Shown here piece after piece: positions 17,501-25,902 of a stretch of 64,000 nt of DNA. A program made the position numbers and the translations under genes. Under the pieces are notes generated by a model. That model did not search any database and had not been told where the DNA came from. It saw only the letters and a list, made by a program, of their open reading frames with translations. Within the stretch, counting starts at the first letter, position 1. Each line of letters begins with the position of its first letter. Source of the DNA: Nocardioides carbamazepini (GTDB lineage: Bacteria > Actinomycetota > Actinomycetes > Propionibacteriales > Nocardioidaceae); contig NZ_JAHTLF010000018.1 of assembly GCF_024614185.1 (NCBI RefSeq), forward strand, positions 78,951-142,950, given 5' to 3'.

Positions 17501-19335
17501 ACACCGTCCGGATCGACAACAGCCAGCCGGCGTTGGCACCCTACGTGCCGACCCAGGCCGGTCAGGGCGGCGATCCCGCGAACGACTCGTCGACCGGCAG
17601 CGCCACCTCCGGGCCGCTCACGCAGGCCCAGGACCGCGACATGACGCTGGACTTCGGCTTCGTGCCGGCGAAGGTGTCGGTCGGTGACCTGGTGTGGGCG
17701 GACACGGACCGTGACGGCGTCCAGGATGGCGGCGAGCCCGGCATCGAGGGCGTGGTGCTCACGATCGAGGGCCCGAACGGCGACCCGGTGACCGACATCC
17801 ACGGCAACCCCGTGGGTCCGGTGACCACGGACTCCGACGGCAACTACTCCTTCGACGACCTGCCGGTGCTGCCGGCCGGCCAGCACTACACGGTCAAGAT
17901 CGACCGGAACAACCCGTCGACGGTCGCCGCGTTGTCCGACTACATCCCGACCCAGACCGGGCAGGGAACGCCGGGCACGGACTCGTCGACCTGGGAGGCG
18001 GAGTCGGGCGACCTGACCGGCAACGGCGACCGCGACCCGACGCTCGACTTCGGGTTCGTGCGGCCGGCGGTGTCGGTCGGCGACCTGGTGTGGGTCGACG
18101 CGGACCGCGACGGCGTCCAGGATGCGGGCGAGCCCGGTATCCCCGGTGTCGTCCTGGTCCTGACCGGGCCGGACGGCAACCCGGTGACCGACGTCTACGG
18201 CAACCCCGTGGGCCCGGTGACCACCGACGCCAACGGCACGTACCTCTTCGACGGCCTGCCGCTGCTCCCCGCCGGCCAGACGTACACGGTCTCCATCGAC
18301 CGCGACGCGGCGTCGACCAAGACGGCGCTGGCGCCGTACGGGCCGACGAAGGCCGGCGCCGGTGGCGACCGGGAAGCGGACTCCTCGACCTGGAGCGCCG
18401 AGTCGAAGAGCCTCTTCGAGGACGGTGACAAGGACCTGGGTCTGGACTTCGGGTTCGTCCTGCTGCCCAACGACGTGACGTTGACGACCCAGACGTCGCA
18501 CGCCACCGCCAAGGTCGGGGTCGCACTGTCGGACGTCGTCACCATCAGCGGCTTCCGCCCCGGCGGTACGTCGACCGGTTCGGCCACGCTGTACGGCCCG
18601 TTCAGCAGCCCGGGCGCCGCGACCTGCACGCCCGCGACCGCGGTCGGCACGGTGGCGTTCACCCCGGCCAACGGCACGGTGCGGACACCGTCGATCACGG
18701 TGAACGCACCGGGCTACTACACCTGGATCGCCAGCACCACGGCAGACGACCTCAACAAGGCGGCGAGCCATGCCTGTGGGCTGAAGGAGGAGACCAGCCT
18801 GGTCAGCCGGGGGGTCAACCCGGTCCGGGTGATCGACACCGGCTTCGAGGGCTCCGGCTCCGCCGGCTCCGGGCCGGCCCGCAAGACCCGGCCCGCCAAG
18901 CTCGGCTTCGCCAAGCTCGGCATCGACGCCAAGGTCAAGCCGATCGGTGTGACCGGCAAGAAGGCCAACGTCCCGAGCAACCGGAACCTCACCGGCTGGC
19001 TGCGGACCTCGGCCGAGCTGGGTGACGTCATCGGCACGGCGGTCATCGTCGGCCACGTCTCCGACAACCACGACCGGCCCGGCGCCTTCTTCGACCTGAA
19101 GAAGGCCAAGAAGGGCCAGCTCGTGGAGCTGACGGACACGACCGGAACGGTGCGGACCTACAAGGTCAAGAAGTCCAAGACCTTCCTGCGGTCCAAGCCG
19201 TTGCCCAAGAAGCTGTTCACGATGACCGGCAAGGCGCGGGTCCAGCTGGTCACCTGCACCGACAAGGTGACCTACGGCAACGGCCGGTTCCACTACCGCA
19301 AGAACCTGGTGGTGACCCTGGTCCCCGTGGGCTGA
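14578..19335 (+). CDS. Giant SdrD-like adhesin with C-terminal sortase domain
   Basis: 1585 residues from the ATG at 14578, which has GAGGAGAG upstream (an ATG at 14551 lacks one). Signal peptide 1-44 (ending PALAA). A first prealbumin-like domain (45-140) and a Cys-containing region of about 480 residues with propeller-like strands follow. Then come five SdrD_B-type repeats (about 639-1296; DGVQDPGEPGI type), one Cys-pair beta domain (about 1299-1411) and a class F-like sortase domain with H1493 (VGHVSD), C1560 (LVTCTD) and R1574 (HYRKN). No anchor follows. The repeats resemble the calcium-binding B repeats of staphylococcal Sdr proteins, so it probably forms a long rigid rod. It shares its last two domains with the protein at the window start. 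Confidence 0.88.
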   Translation: MKRWLEQVGSSLPAYSARRLTALAVAVSGMAVLGGTQMAAPALAAPGDGTIKVRVVQDYNGDGGWDDPFIEPGLAGVTVRVTDEAGATQDLVTDADGMVEIVDAPGSYRIVAINPDPATLEPAPAHEKTGTAETPAKKWLSPNEEFVTVSANQTVELTTAFWDSSDYCQSNPLIVTACQPPMFNSGGGLANNETGDTLVTAPYRAEGADVGKTTLSTKAATGALYGIGYRKQDKRVFAGAFAKRGSAYGPGGAGAIYVTDASGGPATLWGNVPNVGTRAHTNDTLPGGRLDWNFAPAVGKESLGDLDVSEDGDDLQVINLFERKLYVYDASAATMGAPTQVVDLSANPGCAAASDWRPAALGEREGVLYVGGVCSAESSQAPADMKAIVLTYDADTYAPIGKVMDQTLTTRRELNGGSGCWGRDNTTYRPWNDEGIACGNKSGQIPDPQAWMTDILIENNGDLVVGFRDRTGDQMLGVNSTYFADTTGTGGSTIGLVNYNVSGDINKACIEPGDTTFTLDMNGACGVAPVAAGQFSGEYFKGDGTVHAEATFGGMALSRGERGIASNIMDPAGFFTQGYASISRGTGNALQTVGSGATSDPDEVDTGGAGNTGNRLTGADGFGKGQGMADMEVLCDFAPIQIGNRVWDDANGDGIQDPGEAGIAGVTVNLYDDQGNLVATKVTNSRGEYYFDSVTDGVGFNTDYVIRLDKPEDYTGSGKLAGVTLSDADQGTGAEQDRLDSDGTIVANYPQASITTGNRGENDHTIDFGFSPASVSVGNYVWIDSDGDGIQDPGESGIEGVVLKLTDSNGDPVVDVNGDPVGPVTTDANGQYLFDKLPVLPAGEHYTVTIDQTAASTQTALAPFLPTQAGQGGDPALDSSLWTADSTDLTTAGAKDLTLDFGFTPKPVAVGDFVWVDSDGDGVQDPGEPGIPGVTLTLVGPDGNPVPGVGPVVTDANGFYSFTDLPVLTDPADRYTVRIDNSQPALAPYVPTQAGQGGDPANDSSTGSATSGPLTQAQDRDMTLDFGFVPAKVSVGDLVWADTDRDGVQDGGEPGIEGVVLTIEGPNGDPVTDIHGNPVGPVTTDSDGNYSFDDLPVLPAGQHYTVKIDRNNPSTVAALSDYIPTQTGQGTPGTDSSTWEAESGDLTGNGDRDPTLDFGFVRPAVSVGDLVWVDADRDGVQDAGEPGIPGVVLVLTGPDGNPVTDVYGNPVGPVTTDANGTYLFDGLPLLPAGQTYTVSIDRDAASTKTALAPYGPTKAGAGGDREADSSTWSAESKSLFEDGDKDLGLDFGFVLLPNDVTLTTQTSHATAKVGVALSDVVTISGFRPGGTSTGSATLYGPFSSPGAATCTPATAVGTVAFTPANGTVRTPSITVNAPGYYTWIASTTADDLNKAASHACGLKEETSLVSRGVNPVRVIDTGFEGSGSAGSGPARKTRPAKLGFAKLGIDAKVKPIGVTGKKANVPSNRNLTGWLRTSAELGDVIGTAVIVGHVSDNHDRPGAFFDLKKAKKGQLVELTDTTGTVRTYKVKKSKTFLRSKPLPKKLFTMTGKARVQLVTCTDKVTYGNGRFHYRKNLVVTLVPVG
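16492..18465 (+). repeat. Five SdrD_B-type coding repeats
   Basis: Tandem domains of about 130 residues, each opening with VGDxVWxDxDxDGVQDxGEPGI and closing with LDFGF. Approximate starts are 16492, 16900, 17290, 17668 and 18061. The Asp-rich loops suggest calcium binding. The repeats differ more from each other than the VaFE units at the window start. Confidence 0.8.
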
Positions 19336-19356
19336 GCTGGGGGGCTCAGCAGTACG

Positions 19357-19410
19357 GACGAACCTCACCCCGGGCTTCCCGCGTCAGCGGGACCCGGGGT
19401 GAGGTTCGTC
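19357..19410. terminator. Very strong 18-bp stem terminator
   Basis: Arms at 19357-19374 and 19393-19410 are perfectly complementary over 18 bp. The space between them folds again (TCCCGC with GCGGGA around GTCA), giving a nearly continuous hairpin of 54 bases. A smaller 7-bp hairpin spans the stop codon (19331-19350). Together they isolate the giant adhesin gene from the lipoprotein gene. Confidence 0.85.
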
Positions 19411-19460
19411 CGGGTGGTCGGGGACCATGGCTCCGGGGCAGGCGAGGAAGGAAGCGGCAG

Positions 19461-20252
19461 ATGACGGTGCGAGTGCAGCGCAGGACCCTGCTCGGCGGCG
19501 CGCTCGGCGCGCTCGGGCTGACCGCGGTGGCGGCCGGCTGCGGGTCGGACGACACGGCGCCGGCGGCCGAGGAACCGCGGCCGCTGACGAGCGAGGAGGC
19601 CGAGCTGCTGGCGCTGGTCCGCTTCCAGCTCTACTCCGCCTCTCCGGTCCGGGTGGCCATGGCGTGGCCGGGCTCGCCCGAGATCTCCTACGCGATCACC
19701 CTCGACCTGCGCGAGCACCTGGCCTACGGCACCTTCGAGACCCGCGAGGACGGCGAGACGGACAGCGGCGTCGCGGCGTGGGACCTGGCGACGGTGGCCA
19801 CGGCACCCGGCGCCGACGGCGACCCGCCTCCGGAGCTGGCCGCCTGGACCCAGCGCGCCATGTCGACGCAGTACCCCCACGACATCTTCCTGGCGCTCGC
19901 CCTCAACCTGGGCAGCGACCGACCGGAGAACCCCGCACTGCTGCGGCAGAGCACGGCCCGCTACCTCCGCTCCGACGAGGTGGACGGGACGAGGGTCTCG
20001 GTGCTCGAAGGTCCCCAGCAGGCCTCCGCGACGGCATCGCCGGGTGGCGAGCCGGCCGACTCCGGCCGGACCAGGTACTGGATCGACAAGGACGGCGCAC
20101 TGCTCCGCTTCGAGGCCTATCTCGGACAGGCGGAGGGCGAGTTCGCTCGCATCGACGTGGTCCGCGAGGGTGCCGGCCCCGCCACGGCCGCCGGCGACGA
20201 TGCCCTGCGCGCCCGCGCCACGGAGGTGCTGAAGTCCCGCACCGGCGGGTGA
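19461..20252 (+). CDS. Putative lipoprotein
   Basis: 263 residues. The N-terminus has VQRRTLLGG, a Tat-like twin Arg, and a lipobox LTAVAAGC, so it should be exported and lipid-anchored at Cys 29. The remainder is mixed alpha/beta with no recognised enzyme motif. WIDKDGALLRFEAY near the C-terminus resembles the strand pattern of LppX/LprG-type lipid-binding lipoproteins, but the match is weak. It is isolated from the adhesin gene by a strong terminator and converges on the DyP gene with a 10-base gap. Confidence 0.75.
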   Translation: MTVRVQRRTLLGGALGALGLTAVAAGCGSDDTAPAAEEPRPLTSEEAELLALVRFQLYSASPVRVAMAWPGSPEISYAITLDLREHLAYGTFETREDGETDSGVAAWDLATVATAPGADGDPPPELAAWTQRAMSTQYPHDIFLALALNLGSDRPENPALLRQSTARYLRSDEVDGTRVSVLEGPQQASATASPGGEPADSGRTRYWIDKDGALLRFEAYLGQAEGEFARIDVVREGAGPATAAGDDALRARATEVLKSRTGG

Positions 20253-20262
20253 CCGGCGCGGA

Positions 20263-21495
20263 TCAGGTGCCGAAGAGGCCCGCGCCGAGCGGCCGGTCCG
20301 CAGTGAATCCCGGCAGCACCAGGTAGCCCAGCTCGGCGGTCGGCGCCGCGAAGTCCATCAGCCGATCGACGCGATCCATCCGCTGCTGGGTGCGGGCGAA
20401 GACGCCCACGTCGTTCTGGAAGCTCCAGAAGAGCAGGCCCGGCCGCGGAGCCGTGCCGTCGCCGTCGACGCGGATGGCATAGCTGCGGCGGGCCATCAGC
20501 GGGGAACCGGTGAACGACGGGTGGGCCGCCCGCGCGTGGGAGTCGGCCGGCACCAGGTACTCCCCGTGCGGGGTCTTCGCGGTCAGGTCGACGTCGCCGT
20601 CGGGGTCCCCGCCACTCAGGGGGGTGCCGTCGGGACGTCGCCCGATCACGGCCGCCTGCTCCTCCGCGTCGAGCGTGCCGAAGGCCGCGGCGTCCAGGGA
20701 GAAGCGGCGGACCACGCCGATCGTGCCGCCCGCGGCCGGGCCTTCCGCGATCCACACGCTGTCGTCCATGGCGGCCGCGTCCGCCGGCTGGATGATGCCG
20801 TCGCGGAAGCCGAGCGGGTTGCGGACGACCGCGCCCGACCCGGGTGAGCGGAAGGCCCGCTGGGCCCACAGCACCCGCAGCCCGGCGGGCGCCGTCGGTC
20901 CGGTCATGCCGGTCAGGAGCAGGTCGACGACATGGTCGGGAAGTGCGGGATCGTCGGCGGCGACCGCCAGCACCAGGTCGCCGTCTCGCAGGTCACCGGG
21001 CAGCGCGTCGCTGCCGCGGAAGGTGGGCAGCCGGACCCGGTCGCCGAGACCGGTCTCGGCGAGGTCCGCCCACGCGGCGCCGATGCCGACCTGGACGGTC
21101 AGGTTCCCGGGGCCGTCGGGCATCCTCGGGTCGGGTGCCTCGCTCGCGGTCAGGGTGCGGATCTCGTCGCCGAGGCCGGCGAGCAGGGCCGCGATGCCGG
21201 CCCGGTCCAGCGGAGTCCCCGCGCGCTCGCCGAGCACGACGAACGACAGCTGGCGCGGGGGAGTGGCGGGCCGGTCCACCCCGGCCTGGCGGGGACCGGC
21301 GGCCGGGACGGGAAGGCCGCGCCCGTCCGCCGTCTCCACACCCGCTGCGGCTGCGGGCGCGCCGGGCGTCGTACGTGGTTCGTCGGTCGGCCGGGTCCCG
21401 GCCCAGAAGCCGCCCGCGCCGCCGACAGCCAGACCGGCGGCGGATCCGGCCAACAGCCGACGCCGGCTCGTCGCCGGACGCCGCTCCTCGCCCAC
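20263..21495 (-). CDS. Tat-exported DyP-type heme peroxidase
   Basis: 410 residues, GTG start. The Tat signal SRRRLLAGSAAGLAVGG begins the protein. The DyP fingerprint GXXDG appears as GFRDG, and a His in ARAAHPSFTG is the candidate proximal heme ligand. DyP/EfeB enzymes use peroxide to oxidise dyes, lignin-type phenolics or porphyrins outside the cytoplasm. The gene follows the beta-helix lipoprotein by 6 bases, so the two form an operon. The usual EfeU/EfeO iron-uptake partners are not in the window, so an EfeB role is not assumed. Confidence 0.85.
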   Translation of the reverse strand: MGEERRPATSRRRLLAGSAAGLAVGGAGGFWAGTRPTDEPRTTPGAPAAAAGVETADGRGLPVPAAGPRQAGVDRPATPPRQLSFVVLGERAGTPLDRAGIAALLAGLGDEIRTLTASEAPDPRMPDGPGNLTVQVGIGAAWADLAETGLGDRVRLPTFRGSDALPGDLRDGDLVLAVAADDPALPDHVVDLLLTGMTGPTAPAGLRVLWAQRAFRSPGSGAVVRNPLGFRDGIIQPADAAAMDDSVWIAEGPAAGGTIGVVRRFSLDAAAFGTLDAEEQAAVIGRRPDGTPLSGGDPDGDVDLTAKTPHGEYLVPADSHARAAHPSFTGSPLMARRSYAIRVDGDGTAPRPGLLFWSFQNDVGVFARTQQRMDRVDRLMDFAAPTAELGYLVLPGFTADRPLGAGLFGT

Positions 21496-21501
21496 CGAGG
21501 C

Positions 21502-22842
21502 CTAGCCTCGTCCGAGGTCGGCGAGCAGTGACGCCGCCGGGACGGTGATCTGGCCCAGGTCCGGGTGGATGATCGTGGCGGGCAGCGGGACCGGTACGTC
21601 GTCCGTGGCGTCGAGCGACGGCAGGTCGCCCGGCAGCGGCACCTCCAGGAAGCTCATCCCCTCCGGTGCCTGGCCTCCGGGCAGGTCCGTGCCGGACACG
21701 GCGGGCTGGGCGGGCGCCGTACAGCGGTCGAGGAGGTCGGCCGGGAGGACCGACAGGCCGGCCGCGTCGACGGCACAGTTGCCGGCTGCCGGGGTGAGCT
21801 CGCTGGAGGCGTTGGCGACGTCGACGCCATTGCCCCGGAAGGCGTTGCCCTCCAGGGCGTTGCCGGTGCTCGGCACGTCCTCGACGCTGTCGAGGAGCAC
21901 GCCGGCGCGCAGGTTGCCCGCCACCAGGTTGCGCACCAGCCGGTTGTCCTGGCCGCCGCCGATGCCGATGCCCACGCCCCAGCCGCCGTCGGCCTGGGAA
22001 GGCGACTGCGGCTCGCTGTTGTCGCTGACCACGTTGCCCGCCACGAGGTTGCCGCGCTGGGGGACGAACGCCTCCTGGTAGTTGGAGGTCAGCGTCATCC
22101 CGACCCGGTTGCCGCTGAACCGGTTGCCGACGATCGACAGGGAGTCCGACGCATTGGCGTTCTCGAAGCCCACCGCGTTGCGGGTGGTGACGTTGCCGGA
22201 GACCACGGTGTCGCACTCCCGGCACTGGCCGACGTAGATCCCGCTGTCGGCGGACCCGGACGCCCAGGAGTCGACGATCACGCCGTGCCGGGTGTTGAAC
22301 GCGTAGATGCCGTAGAGCCCGTTGTTGGTGGCCGTCACGTGATCGATGCGGAACCGCTCCAGCGGCGGGAAGCGCTCCGGGTCGAACGACTCGTAGCCGT
22401 CCTGGCCCGGCGTCAGCACCTCCCGGCCCTCGTGCACGCCGGTGAACAGCACGCCGTAGAGCGTCGTACTGGTGACGGTGAGGTTCTCGACGGTGACGCC
22501 GTCGGCGATCACCACGATCCCGGAGGTGCGCCGCCCCTCGCCGGTGATCACCACGTCGTTGCGGTCGGTGCCCCGGATCGTCACGCCCGGCACCTCGACC
22601 AGCACCTGCTCCGGGTAGGTGCCGGGATCGACGAGGACCAGGCCGCCCTCGGCGACCGACTCCAGCGCCTCGCCGAGCGTCGGCGCGTCCTGGGGGACTC
22701 GCACGACCTCCGAGCGCGGGGTGTCGGGGCGCTCCTTCTCGGGTCCTCCGGAGGAAGGATCGGAGGAGCACCCGGCGAGCGCGGCGCCGGCCAGGAGGAG
22801 CGCGAGCAGGGTCGCGGTCAGCCGACCTCGGGACACGGACAA
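21502..22842 (-). CDS. Right-handed beta-helix lipoprotein
   Basis: 446 residues from a TTG at 22842 with AAGGAG 6 bases before it. Signal peptide with lipobox ALAGC places it on the outer face of the membrane. From about residue 45 it has successive short parallel-beta-helix rungs rich in Asn and Gly (VTATNNGLYGIYAFN, SIVGNRFSGN, LVAGNVVSDN), as in NosD/PbH1 proteins. Its first strand group resembles pectate-lyase-like DUF1565 modules. The last 80 residues are Pro-rich and include LPGDLPSL. It is the first gene of a two-gene operon with the DyP peroxidase. Such folds bind or cleave polysaccharide, or act as structural scaffolds; no catalytic residues were identified. Confidence 0.8.
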   Translation of the reverse strand: MSVSRGRLTATLLALLLAGAALAGCSSDPSSGGPEKERPDTPRSEVVRVPQDAPTLGEALESVAEGGLVLVDPGTYPEQVLVEVPGVTIRGTDRNDVVITGEGRRTSGIVVIADGVTVENLTVTSTTLYGVLFTGVHEGREVLTPGQDGYESFDPERFPPLERFRIDHVTATNNGLYGIYAFNTRHGVIVDSWASGSADSGIYVGQCRECDTVVSGNVTTRNAVGFENANASDSLSIVGNRFSGNRVGMTLTSNYQEAFVPQRGNLVAGNVVSDNSEPQSPSQADGGWGVGIGIGGGQDNRLVRNLVAGNLRAGVLLDSVEDVPSTGNALEGNAFRGNGVDVANASSELTPAAGNCAVDAAGLSVLPADLLDRCTAPAQPAVSGTDLPGGQAPEGMSFLEVPLPGDLPSLDATDDVPVPLPATIIHPDLGQITVPAASLLADLGRG

Positions 22843-22960
22843 CCACTGCTCCTTCGTATGTCGGCGCCGACCTGCACACCCACGGTAGTCAGCATCAGGA
22901 TCCGAATTGCCGGGACCCGCCGGATCGACGGTCAGCGGGGGTGAGTGGACCTCGCCCTGG

Positions 22961-25258
22961 TCAGCCTACGGAACCCGAGAGCGCGTCCAGGTCGCGTGTG
23001 CCCGCTCGGGCTGGCCGGATCACGACCAGCGTCTGTGCGTCGAGGTCGCTGTGGTCGATGGCCCACCCGTCGGGCAGGGCGGTGCGAAGTCGGTCGACGT
23101 CGGCGAAGTCGACGGGCCCTACGAGGTGGAGGCGTGGCGCGCCGTGGTCGGAGAACAGGCCGACCGTGAGGTCGGCCTCCCGCGGGGCCGACGCAACGAC
23201 GGCGAGGATCAGCCGACCGAGCTGATCGGCGGCTCGGCCGTCCTCCACATCGATGTCACCGGACCAGAGGGTCAGCCGGACCGCGCGGGCCCGTGCCTCG
23301 GCCAGGGCCCGCGCGAACCAGCCGCTCAGGTGCACCAGGTCAGGACTGACCAGGGAGAGCTGTCGGAGATATCGCTCCTCCTCGTCGCAACGCGCCCGAA
23401 CGGCCGGGTCGGTGGGATCGACGTCGCCGGCGGCGATCGATGCGAGAAGCTCGACCGAGGCCCGGACCCCCGCGGCCATCCACCGTTCGCGCGCCCTCGC
23501 CACCGCCTCGAGGGCGGCCGCCTCCCTCCGGCTCGCGGCCGCTTGCCGCTGGTCGGAGACGAGCCGGAGGCCGAGCCGGCCGACACTCTCGTGGAAGACC
23601 TGCCAGGCAGTCAGCTGACACAGCTGGATCAGGGCCAGGGTCGCGGCGATGACGCCGGTCTGGCGGTCGTCGGGCCACAGCCACACCGCGACGGCGGCGG
23701 CGGTGAGCGCCATCGCCGTCACTCCAGCGGCCAGGGGGACCCGGGACCGTCCCAGGACGAGCAGTACGACCAACAGCGGTGTCAGACCGATCGGATGCCA
23801 CAGGTACGGCTCGTCCTGACCGGATCCGATCCCCGCGAACCCCAGGAGATAGCCGGCCGGCAGCCCCGCGACGACGAGGACGGCCCCTACGCCGGGGAGG
23901 TCACGCCCGCCGCGGCTGACGCGCCAGGCTGCCAGGCACAGGGCGGCGACCAGGACGAGAGCGGCCCAGGACCAGGTGTACCGCCCCGGTCGGTTGCCGA
24001 CCTCGATCAGGACGCCTGCACCGGTGACCACAGCTGCCCAGGACCAGCAGGCCGTCCGCCTGATCCGCTCCACCTCGTGCTCGGCCTCGTCGGCACCATC
24101 GTCGGCACCATCGGCTGTCTCTCGATGGTGGTCGACCGGACAGGACATCGTGATGGTCGCCCCGTGACCGGGACGGCTGTCGATCTCGACCCGACCACCC
24201 ACCGACTCGATCCGGCTCACCACGGACTCGGCGAGGCCGCGGCCGGGGATCAGCGCACCGTCGAAGCCGACCCCGTCGTCCGAGACCGTCACGACCAACC
24301 GCCCGGCTCGACGCTGCCGGTCGATGACGACCTCGGCCGCCTGCGCGTGCTTGGCGGCGTTGCGGACCAGCTCGCCGACCGCGCCCGACAATGCGCGCCT
24401 CGCCTCGGTGCTCAGCGACGCTGCGTGACGCTCGAACTCGTCGTCGTCCAACCCGGTGCGCCGGATCCGGAGTTCAGTGTCGTGGACGCTCTCCAACCCC
24501 GTCGCGGGACTCTGCCGACCGGCGAGCAGGCCCTCCATGGTCTGCACGTCTCCGCGACAGCGGCGGCGAACGAGCTCGGCGTCCTCCGCCCATGAGCCGC
24601 CGGAAGCGATGGCCGCCATGGTGTTGATGACCGAGTCGTGCAGCACCCGCGCGTCCTCAGCCAGCTCCCGTCCCGCCGTGCGCGCGATCACGAGCCGGCG
24701 GAGCTCCCTCTCGGCGGCGACCTCCTGGTCGTCGGTCCTCGCCACCAGCGCGTCGAGGGCGCGACGGAACACCAGGGCCGCCGGCCAGGTCGCCGAGGTC
24801 CCGAGGACGAGCGCGAGCGGCAGGCCGGGACCCCACTCGGGACGCAACACGCTCACGGCCGCCGCCATCGCGGCCGTCGCGCCACCGGGCAGGAGGACGG
24901 CGGGAGGCCCGCGAAGGAGCAATGCCGGTGTGCCGGTGGTGACCACCGCGAGCCACACGGTGCCCACGGCCAAGGGGTCGGTGGGGCCGGTCGAGGCGAC
25001 GCAGTCGACCAGGAGCAGGAGGTACAGGGCCAGCAACGCCACCTGGACGTCCCCACCGCGCCTCAGGATCACCATCGTGCCCAGCCCGGCGGCGGCGTGG
25101 CCGGCCACGAGGAGGAGACCAGGCAGGGAGGTGTCGACGAACCCGACGAGCGAGGCCAAGGCCAGCTGGCAGGCGGCTAGGCCTCGCAGGCATCCGATCC
25201 TGATCGCGTCATCGACGGTGCGAGCGGCCCAGCGCGACGGGTGAGAGCCGACCGACAC
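22961..25258 (-). CDS. Double-module membrane histidine kinase, paralogue
   Basis: 765 residues, GTG start. Layout matches the kinase at 5637: N-terminal membrane helices, phosphoacceptor VLHDSVINTMAAIASGG (His about residue 207), ATPase boxes ELVRNAAKHAQ and SDDGVGFD, then a second membrane block and a C-terminal module (RERWMAAGVRASVELLASIA, then YLRQLSLVSPDLVHLSGWFA) without acceptor His or ATP boxes. No response regulator adjoins it; the regulators at 8127 or 11008 are possible partners. The C-terminal module aligns by eye with its counterpart in the first kinase (YLRQLxLxxPDLVHxxxWFARAL), so it is conserved and probably functional, perhaps as a pseudokinase or dimer module. Confidence 0.82.
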   Translation of the reverse strand: MSVGSHPSRWAARTVDDAIRIGCLRGLAACQLALASLVGFVDTSLPGLLLVAGHAAAGLGTMVILRRGGDVQVALLALYLLLLVDCVASTGPTDPLAVGTVWLAVVTTGTPALLLRGPPAVLLPGGATAAMAAAVSVLRPEWGPGLPLALVLGTSATWPAALVFRRALDALVARTDDQEVAAERELRRLVIARTAGRELAEDARVLHDSVINTMAAIASGGSWAEDAELVRRRCRGDVQTMEGLLAGRQSPATGLESVHDTELRIRRTGLDDDEFERHAASLSTEARRALSGAVGELVRNAAKHAQAAEVVIDRQRRAGRLVVTVSDDGVGFDGALIPGRGLAESVVSRIESVGGRVEIDSRPGHGATITMSCPVDHHRETADGADDGADEAEHEVERIRRTACWSWAAVVTGAGVLIEVGNRPGRYTWSWAALVLVAALCLAAWRVSRGGRDLPGVGAVLVVAGLPAGYLLGFAGIGSGQDEPYLWHPIGLTPLLVVLLVLGRSRVPLAAGVTAMALTAAAVAVWLWPDDRQTGVIAATLALIQLCQLTAWQVFHESVGRLGLRLVSDQRQAAASRREAAALEAVARARERWMAAGVRASVELLASIAAGDVDPTDPAVRARCDEEERYLRQLSLVSPDLVHLSGWFARALAEARARAVRLTLWSGDIDVEDGRAADQLGRLILAVVASAPREADLTVGLFSDHGAPRLHLVGPVDFADVDRLRTALPDGWAIDHSDLDAQTLVVIRPARAGTRDLDALSGSVG

Positions 25259-25342
25259 AGCGGCATCGTACGGGGGCCGCCGAGGCGCCCGCGCATCCCG
25301 GTGGGAACCCGTCGGATCGACCGGGCAGGAGGTGGATCCAGG

Positions 25343-25708
25343 TCACCCTGCGGCGTTCGGCCCCAGGCAGACCGCGACCAGCTCGCCGGCGACCTCCCCG
25401 CTGAAGACGGCCCAGCCGCGGTCGAAGGAGACCAGCTCCGTGGTGCCGTCGGGCGTGCGGACGATCGCCTTGCTCGGGATCACGCTGCGGTCGAAGCCGG
25501 TGACCGAGCAGCGGTTGGCCTGCATCATCGCGTCGAGCGGGCCCGACGACATGTCGAGGTGCCGCGCCGGACCGGTGGGCCGGGGCGATGCCGAGGGGCT
25601 GATCGCCCCGAAGGCGACGAGCAGCGTGAGGGCGGCGACCGTGATCGCCGTACGCACCGAGTGGACCGCCACCCGGGCCCAGCCGAGGGACGTGACGGAG
25701 TCGCTCAC
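25343..25708 (-). CDS. Small membrane-anchored or secreted hypothetical protein
   Basis: 121 residues from a GTG at 25708, with AAGGGGA upstream. One hydrophobic segment (ITVAALTLLVAFGAI) follows a short basic stretch, so it is an anchor or a signal peptide. The outer part of about 85 residues holds two Cys (NRCSVTGF, AVCLGPN) that could pair. No family recognised. It is 84 bases upstream of the second double-module kinase on the same strand and could be a co-transcribed accessory or sensor partner (inference). Confidence 0.6.
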   Translation of the reverse strand: MSDSVTSLGWARVAVHSVRTAITVAALTLLVAFGAISPSASPRPTGPARHLDMSSGPLDAMMQANRCSVTGFDRSVIPSKAIVRTPDGTTELVSFDRGWAVFSGEVAGELVAVCLGPNAAG

Positions 25709-25902
25709 GATGTCCCCTTGCCTGCTCGTCGACCGCCCGTCGCCGGGCCTTCCCCACTGCCGATCACAACGACGGCGGGCCGTCCGGGTCACGACCGCGT
25801 GACGTGGCAGACACCCCCGCACGGCAGGATGGCCTGCATGAGCACCCCACGACGTTCTTCTCCTCCGCTTCGCTCCCCCGAACAACGTCGCAGGGACCCC
25901 GC

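Noticed and set aside
14611..19368. 1585-residue minus-strand frame opposite the giant adhesin
   Set aside because: Antisense shadow; Arg/Gly/Val-rich with no domains, while the plus strand carries SdrD and sortase motifs.
20263..21495. EfeB of an EfeUOB iron-uptake system
   Set aside because: No permease or EfeO gene is adjacent; DyP peroxidase is the safer call.
25709..25902. Additional small gene between the membrane protein and MoxR
   Set aside because: Frames there are short and Arg/Ser-rich without ribosome sites; only a weak GACGTT/AACGTC pairing is seen.
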